Shown: positions 23,387-27,298 of the stretch, one piece after another
Layout: each line of letters starts with the position of its first letter
Position numbering within the stretch: position 1 is the first letter of the stretch
Source: a virus
Virus record (IMG/VR): IMGVR_UViG_3300010370_000191
Span: 1 to 27,298 of that record
DNA length: 27,298 nt
Reading direction: 5' to 3' (one strand)
The notes under the pieces: model-generated
Told to the model about the DNA's origin: nothing
Database searches by the model: none
What the model saw: the letters and a program-made list of their open reading frames with translations, nothing else
Program-made: the position numbers and the translations under genes

Positions 23387-23681
23387 TGGCACCGAGTGCT
23401 TTCATTTCATCTAAGAAAGCTTTTTGGTGGGGTGATAATTTTCCGGTTTTACTTTTGACCTCAAGGCAAATCATTCGTCCTTTATAAATACCTAAGATGT
23501 CTGAGACCCCATTGATCTGATACTTCGATGGCCTTCTGAATATTTTCTTCTTAGGATCAAATATACCGACGCTTTGGTTTTTCCAGACCTTGCAACCAGG
23601 AAGAAGTGAAAGGGCATGGAGAATTGCATTCTCGATGTTTTTTTCTGAAACTTTAAATATAGGCTTCTTTTTTTTAATCAC
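23211..23681 (-). CDS. VRR-NUC family nuclease
   Basis: A 156-residue protein from GTG 23681, read leftward. The nuclease core is a PD-(D/E)xK type: Glu17 in SEKNIENAILHAL, Asp61 in NGVSDILGIYKG, and Glu74-Val-Lys76 in MICLEVKSKTGKLSPHQKAF. VRR-NUC proteins of phages act on structured or free-end DNA, for example in recombination, and this fits ERF and SSB on the same strand. Residues past about 113 ([20 protein letters not shown] and on) extend past the usual end of the fold and lie antisense to the zinc protein gene. No ribosome binding site is obvious; AGTCGG is weak. Confidence 0.82.
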   Translation of the reverse strand: MIKKKKPIFKVSEKNIENAILHALSLLPGCKVWKNQSVGIFDPKKKIFRRPSKYQINGVSDILGIYKGRMICLEVKSKTGKLSPHQKAFLDEMKALGAISACVKSVDEAFHAVSSSICDRPHIPEAQLCLETFLRNKSKEPSCKPDTSLNCEPTQS

Positions 23682-23710
23682 CGACTAACTTTACACGGTA
23701 TGAGGTTCTT

Positions 23711-24229
23711 ATGAAAAGATTTGATCTAGCATTCGAGCACATTCTTAAAGTAGAGGGAACACAATACACGAATCATTTAGCGGATAAGGGAGGTCCTACA
23801 AAGTTCGGAATTACTCTTAAAGCGTACCAGGGTTCTAACCCTGGTGCGAATGAGGAAAGTATAAAGAACCTGACAGTTGAGCAAGCTAAAATGTTCTACG
23901 TGGAACACTTTTGGAAGCCTTTAAAATGTGACTTACTTACTGATGATAGACTAGCTCTTATTATATTTGACCAAGGTGTGAATCGAGGAATTGGAAGAAT
24001 TGTAAAATCTATTCAGAAAGTTTTAAACCTAACGGTTGATGGAGTTTTTGGTCCTAAGACATTAACAGAATTGACGCTTTGCAATGCAAATAAGGTGGGA
24101 CTCGACATTATTTTAGACGCACAAAAATCATATATTGAAATCGTGAAAGCTAACCCAAGTCAGGTTATTTTTTTACATGGGTGGCTAAATAGATTGAATG
24201 GTTTATTAAAGGTGTTATTAGAAGTGTAA
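23711..24229 (+). CDS. endolysin, GH108 muramidase with peptidoglycan-binding domain
   Basis: A 172-residue glycoside hydrolase family 108-type lysozyme that cuts the peptidoglycan glycan chain to release phage. The N-terminal motif LKVEGTQYTN (Glu15, here EGT for the usual EGG) followed by DKGGPTKFGIT is the family active-site region, and FDQGVNRGIGR near residue 90 continues the fold. A PG_binding_3-like part follows (NLTVDGVFGPKTLTELT, about 108-124). There is no signal peptide, so it needs a holin or similar for release. The start is 29 bases from the divergent nuclease gene, with TGAGG before the ATG. Confidence 0.87.
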   Translation: MKRFDLAFEHILKVEGTQYTNHLADKGGPTKFGITLKAYQGSNPGANEESIKNLTVEQAKMFYVEHFWKPLKCDLLTDDRLALIIFDQGVNRGIGRIVKSIQKVLNLTVDGVFGPKTLTELTLCNANKVGLDIILDAQKSYIEIVKANPSQVIFLHGWLNRLNGLLKVLLEV

Positions 24230-24290
24230 TGGTTGGAAACGGACACAACCAGGGTTTGCAACTGTACTATCTCGTAATACGCTCTTGTTT

Positions 24291-24321
24291 CCTGGCTAGA
24301 ACTTAAAAAATTCTAGCCAGG
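24291..24321. promoter_or_regulatory. perfect 11-bp inverted repeat
   Basis: CCTGGCTAGAA (24291-24301) and TTCTAGCCAGG (24311-24321) flank a 9-nt A-rich loop, downstream of the endolysin and 17 bases before the next start codon. No T run follows on either strand, so it is not a typical terminator. It may be an RNA hairpin that stabilises or insulates messages, or an operator. Confidence 0.6.
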
Positions 24322-24338
24322 TTAAGTGTGGGGGAAAT

Positions 24339-24479
24339 ATGGAAAAAAATAATGTGCACCTTTTGCTTTTAGTTTTACTTGGCGTGTCAGAGAGTCTTGC
24401 TCTAATGCCTGTGGTAAAATCTAATTCAATCTGTCAACTCGTTATCAATGTTTTAAAGTTTCTAACACATAAAGAGTAG
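24339..24479 (+). CDS. small membrane-type protein, lysis cassette (46 residues)
   Basis: ATG 24339 with GGGGGAA just before opens a 46-codon frame MEKNNVHLLLLVLLGVSESL, then ALMPVVKSNSICQLVINVLK. The first 30 residues contain one hydrophobic helix and the second half another amphipathic one. It lies between endolysin and the other lysis-type genes. A holin or antiholin-like role is possible from size and place, but there is no decisive motif. Confidence 0.55.
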   Translation: MEKNNVHLLLLVLLGVSESLALMPVVKSNSICQLVINVLKFLTHKE

Positions 24480-24482
24480 CGA

Positions 24483-24692
24483 ATGTTTGAAGGGCTAATT
24501 GCATTCTTTCAAATTTTACCTAAACTCTTTACAGTCATGAGCCAGCTAGGTCATTGGATTAAACAAAAGCAGGTTCAGTCCTGGTTGGATAACTTAGAAA
24601 AGTCTTTCGAGCAAGTGGAGAATGCAAAAACGCCTGAGGAGAAACAAAATGCAGCTCAAGCATTGGTCCGTGCTATTCGCAATTCTAAGTAG
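24483..24692 (+). CDS. small amphipathic protein, lysis cassette (putative)
   Basis: A 69-residue protein with a hydrophobic first 25 residues (FEGLIAFFQILPKLFTVMSQ) and a charged helical tail (NLEKSFEQVENAKTPEEKQN). The spacing of four bases after the previous gene and the overlap with the lipoprotein gene indicate coupled translation. The LEKSFEQVENAKTPEEKxxAA pattern recurs in phage lysis cassettes. It is probably membrane-anchored; whether it is a holin or a spanin partner cannot be told. Confidence 0.6.
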   Translation: MFEGLIAFFQILPKLFTVMSQLGHWIKQKQVQSWLDNLEKSFEQVENAKTPEEKQNAAQALVRAIRNSK

Positions 24693-24897
24693 TGCATCTT
24701 GCAAGAATGGCCCTAGGGTTTCCATTTGTTTAATTGATTCGGAAAGACAAGTGTTACAATGCTCAGATGCAGAAGAGAACAAATTTACTCTTCCGCTAAA
24801 AGATGCCGAAAACTTCGTGTGCACTAGTCCAAAGGATGCCCAAAAGATCTTTAAAGAGTTGCAGGAAAAAAATGCTTCTTGTTTGACTGGGTTTTAA
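24649..24897 (+). CDS. lipoprotein, o-spanin-like
   Basis: I choose ATG 24649, preceded by GAGGAG, not the in-frame start at 24622. The product MQLKHWSVLFAILSSASCKN has a short positive N-terminus, hydrophobic core and lipobox (SSAS-C18), so it should be a lipoprotein made of 65 mature residues. Small lipoproteins at the end of a lysis cassette are usually outer-membrane spanins or related lysis factors. No inner-membrane spanin partner with a clear coiled coil is seen except the overlapping 69-residue protein. The gene is nested over 44 bases of that gene. It supports a Gram-negative host. Confidence 0.68.
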   Translation: MQLKHWSVLFAILSSASCKNGPRVSICLIDSERQVLQCSDAEENKFTLPLKDAENFVCTSPKDAQKIFKELQEKNASCLTGF

Positions 24898-24920
24898 ATT
24901 AATTAATTTTTAATTAAAAC
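24892..24920. terminator. AT-rich palindromic spacer, possible bidirectional terminator
   Basis: TTTTAAATTAATTAATTTTTAATTAAAA-type sequence with nested TTAATTAA repeats lies between the convergent lysis and early operons. The helix would be only A-T pairs and thus weak, with T tracts on both strands. It is the only candidate signal in this 32-base convergent gap. Confidence 0.3.
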
Positions 24921-24929
24921 TTTAAAAAC

Positions 24930-25325
24930 TCATTTCAACTTTGTTTTTTCGTTGAATTCGTGTGTCTTCTCTTTCAAGTACTGATCCCAATCACTCTTTG
25001 CGTAATGTTCATTCCATTGATCGCCTGACCAATTCTTTTTAGAAGGTTCTGGCTTATGAATGATAACTTTGAGTTCATGAATACATTCTTGTGTAGGGTC
25101 TAAGACCATGATGGCTCGACATATGGCGCAAGACCTTTGAACCTTCCTGATAGCCTGAGCAATGGCTTTTTCATATTCAAGACCGACACCTAATTTGACA
25201 TTCAAAGGGACTTCATTGAACTCGATAATGTGTCCTTTAATATAAGCTTCAGTGTCATGATAGGAGACGAATGTTTTTTTATTATCGAATGTAATTCTAT
25301 CATTTTTTTTTAGCTTCAAGCGCAT
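24930..25325 (-). CDS. hypothetical protein, last gene of the early operon
   Basis: A 131-residue protein read leftward. The N-terminal part is beta-like and basic (MRLKLKKNDRITFDNKKTFV, then SYHDTEAYIKGHIIEFNEVP). A CAIC pair (about residues 86-89) and a Trp-rich tail (KKNWSGDQWNEHYAKSDWDQ) follow. It overlaps the MazG-like gene by 26 bases. The family is not recognised. One CxxC is too little to claim zinc binding. Confidence 0.55.
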   Translation of the reverse strand: MRLKLKKNDRITFDNKKTFVSYHDTEAYIKGHIIEFNEVPLNVKLGVGLEYEKAIAQAIRKVQRSCAICRAIMVLDPTQECIHELKVIIHKPEPSKKNWSGDQWNEHYAKSDWDQYLKEKTHEFNEKTKLK

Positions 25326-25584
25326 CGAGATAACCTTGCATTCTATTTAATTTGAAATTCTTTTCCTTATTAATGGCATGATCTGAAAATATAATGCGCA
25401 ATTGCTCAATTAAAATCTCTACGTCTGCAATCTCTTGTAAAAGATCGCATGCCCCTTTTTTTCCACGGATAAAATGGGAGATTGCCGCTATTAATTCTCC
25501 GCATTCCTCTTGAGCCATTCTCATTTGGGTTTCTTCACCGAAATGTTTGAGCCATTTTTGGTACAATTCTGAGTTTGGGTTCAA
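25300..25584 (-). CDS. MazG-like nucleoside triphosphate pyrophosphohydrolase
   Basis: A 94-residue protein of the all-alpha NTP pyrophosphatase type, which removes pyrophosphate from (d)NTPs or alarmones. The metal-binding signature is present: EECGEL (Glu26, Glu27, Glu30) and EIAD (Glu51, Asp54), with the long helices expected for a single four-helix domain. The start TTG overlaps the previous stop (TTGA); GAGGG lies about 10 bases before it, and the next Met is too far in. Phages carry MazG-like enzymes to manage nucleotide pools or stress signals; the substrate here is not known. Confidence 0.78.
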   Translation of the reverse strand: MNPNSELYQKWLKHFGEETQMRMAQEECGELIAAISHFIRGKKGACDLLQEIADVEILIEQLRIIFSDHAINKEKNFKLNRMQGYLDALEAKKK

Positions 25585-25907
25585 ATCATGCCCTCAAGTT
25601 CTTTTTTGGAAAGTCTATGAATAGTTTTGTCTAAAATATCGAACATTTGATCTAGTTCATTTTCTAAAAACGGTTGCAGTTGAACTATTCGTTTATTATC
25701 GATCACAATATGAATGCAATAATAAGATTCACCTTGATAAGCTAAAAGTTCAATGTGATGGTCAAGGTAAGAGAAGTGTCTTGATTCAATAGGAGAATTC
25801 GCTTTGGCGGTAATAAAAGTTAGAATTAAAACTAGAGTTAAACCGCTAGCCAAGGCTAACAACTCAAATTTATAGCTCTTTAATATGTCTTTGGTCTTCT
25901 TCATCAT
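25581..25907 (-). CDS. one-helix membrane protein
   Basis: A 108-residue protein with a positive N-terminus (MMKKTKDILKSYK) and one transmembrane helix (about residues 14-34, FELLALASGLTLVLILTFIT), so type II or a signal anchor, followed by a small soluble part (RHFSYLDHHIELLAYQGESY and on) with a helical end. It overlaps the 51-residue gene before it by 38 bases and the MazG-like gene after it by 4 bases. The family is not recognised. Confidence 0.6.
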   Translation of the reverse strand: MMKKTKDILKSYKFELLALASGLTLVLILTFITAKANSPIESRHFSYLDHHIELLAYQGESYYCIHIVIDNKRIVQLQPFLENELDQMFDILDKTIHRLSKKELEGMI

Positions 25908-26025
25908 ACTGAGCCCACCTTATTTTTAATGCGTTAATTTTCTCACGCATCTCTACACTTGTTTCGGATAGTTCAGTTAACTTTTTTAAAATGTGTTCTA
26001 AAATAGAATCAACTGATTCGTCCAT
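25870..26025 (-). CDS. small helical protein (51 residues)
   Basis: ATG 26025 overlaps the SSB stop (TAATG), and the frame runs 51 codons: MDESVDSILEHILKKLTELS, then VEMREKINALKIRWAQYDEE. It is one long charged helix, possibly a coiled coil. The start overlaps by a single base and the end overlaps the membrane protein gene, so translation coupling is likely. It fills a gap that would otherwise be empty in a packed operon, which supports coding. Confidence 0.6.
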   Translation of the reverse strand: MDESVDSILEHILKKLTELSETSVEMREKINALKIRWAQYDEEDQRHIKEL

Positions 26026-26465
26026 TAAAACGGAATATCAGAATCATTCATGGGTTCAAATGGAATCATGGGTTCCAATGGAATTTGCCCACGGTTAGGA
26101 AAAGCTTCGGTATTCGGTGGAAAGACTTCCGGCTCAGGCTTACGCTTTCTTTCCAAAATGTGAATCTGTTTAGCAATGACCTCAAAAGAGGTTTTTTTCT
26201 CACCTTCTTTTGAGGTCCATTCTCTAACGGAAATCTCACCCTCAACCATAAGTGGAGTGCCCTTATCAATCAAAGGAGAGACTTTCTCTGCTAGCTTTCC
26301 AAAGGTCTGAATACGAATCCAATTAGTACTTTCAAGCCAGGACCCATCCTCTTTTTTATAAGCCTTCCGCACAGCTAAGCTTAAGCCTAATACTGGAAGT
26401 TGATTTGGGGTGTAGCGGAGATCTGCTTTAGATCCTGAATTGCCAATTAGGTAAACACGGTTCAT
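26025..26465 (-). CDS. ssb: single-stranded DNA-binding protein
   Basis: A 146-residue SSB with OB fold at the N-terminus (MNRVYLIGNSGSKADLRYTP, FSLAVRKAYK-like strand, WIRIQTFGKLAEKVSPLIDK, LMVEGEISVREWTSKEGEKK) and a Pro-rich linker ending in the acidic tip DSDIPF, the site that binds partner enzymes in bacterial SSBs. It coats ssDNA during phage recombination and replication. AGAGG lies 9 bases before the ATG. It is next to the ERF annealase in the same operon, a common pairing. Confidence 0.92.
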   Translation of the reverse strand: MNRVYLIGNSGSKADLRYTPNQLPVLGLSLAVRKAYKKEDGSWLESTNWIRIQTFGKLAEKVSPLIDKGTPLMVEGEISVREWTSKEGEKKTSFEVIAKQIHILERKRKPEPEVFPPNTEAFPNRGQIPLEPMIPFEPMNDSDIPF

Positions 26466-26466
26466 C

Positions 26467-27216
26467 TTAAAGACCTCTTTTAATCATTTCCTTTTTAATC
26501 TCTAATACAAGCTGGCCAAAGGTAGTTACATCCTTGTGGTTTGGGTTAGCTTGTAAAAAAACAGTCACGTCAGTTTTTAATGCTTGAAGCTGTTCATCAG
26601 AAAGATCAAAAAGTTTTTTACCTTTCAGATTTCCTAATGGGATTTCATAACTATTCGTTGTATTCTGTAATCCAGGTTGGTTCTCTTTGTGCCCTGCTGC
26701 GATGTGTGAAACGCTCTCTTTAAAACCGCCCGAGGCACTGGCCACCGCTTTTGACCCGCCTAGGTTGTCCTTAAACATCTCACCATTCGGTTTAGAGGGA
26801 GCGTTTTTCGCCTTAGAATTATCTTGTAAATCAACTTCATCGTCCTCACAGATTTCAAATGCCATAAACCAAAGGTAGCGTCTCAAATAGCTGTGAGTCG
26901 CTCCTAGGTTCTGAATGTCCTGTGCACCTTTCATATTCGCTGCAGAGGTTGAGGCAATAAACTCAATTGGAGGAAGTGTAGGGTCTTCTGAGTCGTAAAT
27001 CTTAAGACTGCAAGTATCCCCTGGTGGAATATTAATCACCGAGCATAACCCCACTTCGTGAAGTATTCTTAAAGCCGCTGGCAAGAAGTCTTCTAGTTTA
27101 AAGTAGTAGTAGTTTGAAAATTTATTAAAGCCGGTTTTTTTTAGGTCTTCTTTCAGAAGCAAATACCTAGCTTTCGAAAGCTTTTGATAGTGATTTAAAC
27201 TTTTTTCAGTTTTCAC
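26467..27216 (-). CDS. erf: ERF family single-strand annealing protein
   Basis: A 249-residue recombinase from GTG 27216. I prefer this start because GGGAG lies 6 bases before it; the TTG at 27246 would add 10 residues with no site. The core matches the ERF family: FSNYYYFKLEDFLPAALRIL, then GLCSVIN strands, and GAQDIQNLGATHSYLRRYLW ending in the acidic EICEDDEVD (the RRYxxxxxF-xDD pattern). The C-terminal 100 residues are a linker plus a helical tail (LFDLSDEQLQALKTDVTVFL). ERF forms rings that anneal complementary strands, as in phage P22, which fits the P22-like module order. SSB follows directly. Confidence 0.87.
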   Translation of the reverse strand: MKTEKSLNHYQKLSKARYLLLKEDLKKTGFNKFSNYYYFKLEDFLPAALRILHEVGLCSVINIPPGDTCSLKIYDSEDPTLPPIEFIASTSAANMKGAQDIQNLGATHSYLRRYLWFMAFEICEDDEVDLQDNSKAKNAPSKPNGEMFKDNLGGSKAVASASGGFKESVSHIAAGHKENQPGLQNTTNSYEIPLGNLKGKKLFDLSDEQLQALKTDVTVFLQANPNHKDVTTFGQLVLEIKKEMIKRGL

Positions 27217-27265
27217 TGTTGTCTCCCAAATAAATAGTTGACCCAAATATGTTGTAAAAAGCCCT

Positions 27266-27277
27266 TCGGTATACCGA
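27266..27277. promoter_or_regulatory. 12-bp perfect palindrome in the early leader
   Basis: TCGGTATACCGA is a perfect palindrome 50 bases before the ERF start codon on the minus strand. It is the size of a repressor or Cro-type half-site pair. Minus-strand TTGTTA at 27293-27298 could be a -35 for a promoter overlapping it, but the match is poor. It may be the operator of the early operon. Confidence 0.45.
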
Positions 27278-27298
27278 TAGAATATATCGTCATAACAA

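Noticed and set aside
24291-24321. 11-bp inverted repeat as a rho-independent terminator
   Set aside because: No T tract on either strand after the stem, and a gene begins 17 bases later; listed as a hairpin of unknown role instead.

Overview
The window is most of the structural genome of a tailed dsDNA phage with a short-tail (P22-like, podovirus-type) plan, plus part of an early module. Evidence: the order small terminase, large terminase, portal, scaffold, major capsid protein, fibers, head-to-tail adaptor, gp10-like tail hub, ejection proteins, lysis genes; no tail-tube, sheath or tape-measure gene; and an ERF/SSB recombination module on the other strand. A lipoprotein in the lysis cassette points to a Gram-negative host. 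The DNA is AT-rich, genes overlap tightly, and nothing identifies the host species.

Layout. 1-396 (+): C-terminal part of a DNA adenine methylase, entering from the left edge. 397-3383 (+): packaging genes; the large terminase is split by an intein inside its Walker A loop. 3376-8497 (+): small membrane protein, portal, scaffold and major capsid gene; the capsid gene is interrupted after codon 18 by a 235-nt group I intron and ends at a strong terminator. 8561-14042 (+): small virion proteins, a tRNA-like element, a repeat-bearing fiber, a C1q-like fiber, a frameshifted gene fragment and a small fiber. 14051-22924 (+): Gln/Ala-rich small proteins, adaptor, tail hub and ejection proteins, closed by a terminator. 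23032-24897: a small conserved phage protein, a CxxC protein that overlaps antisense a VRR-NUC nuclease gene on the minus strand, then the lysis cassette (GH108 endolysin, two small membrane-type proteins, lipoprotein). 24930-27216 (-): an early operon read leftward: ERF annealase, SSB, a 51-residue protein, a one-helix membrane protein, a MazG-like pyrophosphatase and a hypothetical protein. A 12-bp palindrome lies in its leader.

The most notable feature is that two consecutive essential morphogenesis steps depend on splicing. The packaging ATPase must splice out a class 3-type (A1, W-C-T) intein, and the capsid mRNA must splice out a compact ORF-less group I intron. All core helices of the intron (P1-P10) can be drawn from the sequence, and P1/P10 fix both splice sites. 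Other points of note are the tRNA-like element with an over-long anticodon arm and the antisense gene overlap. All functional calls come from reading the sequence; no database search was possible.
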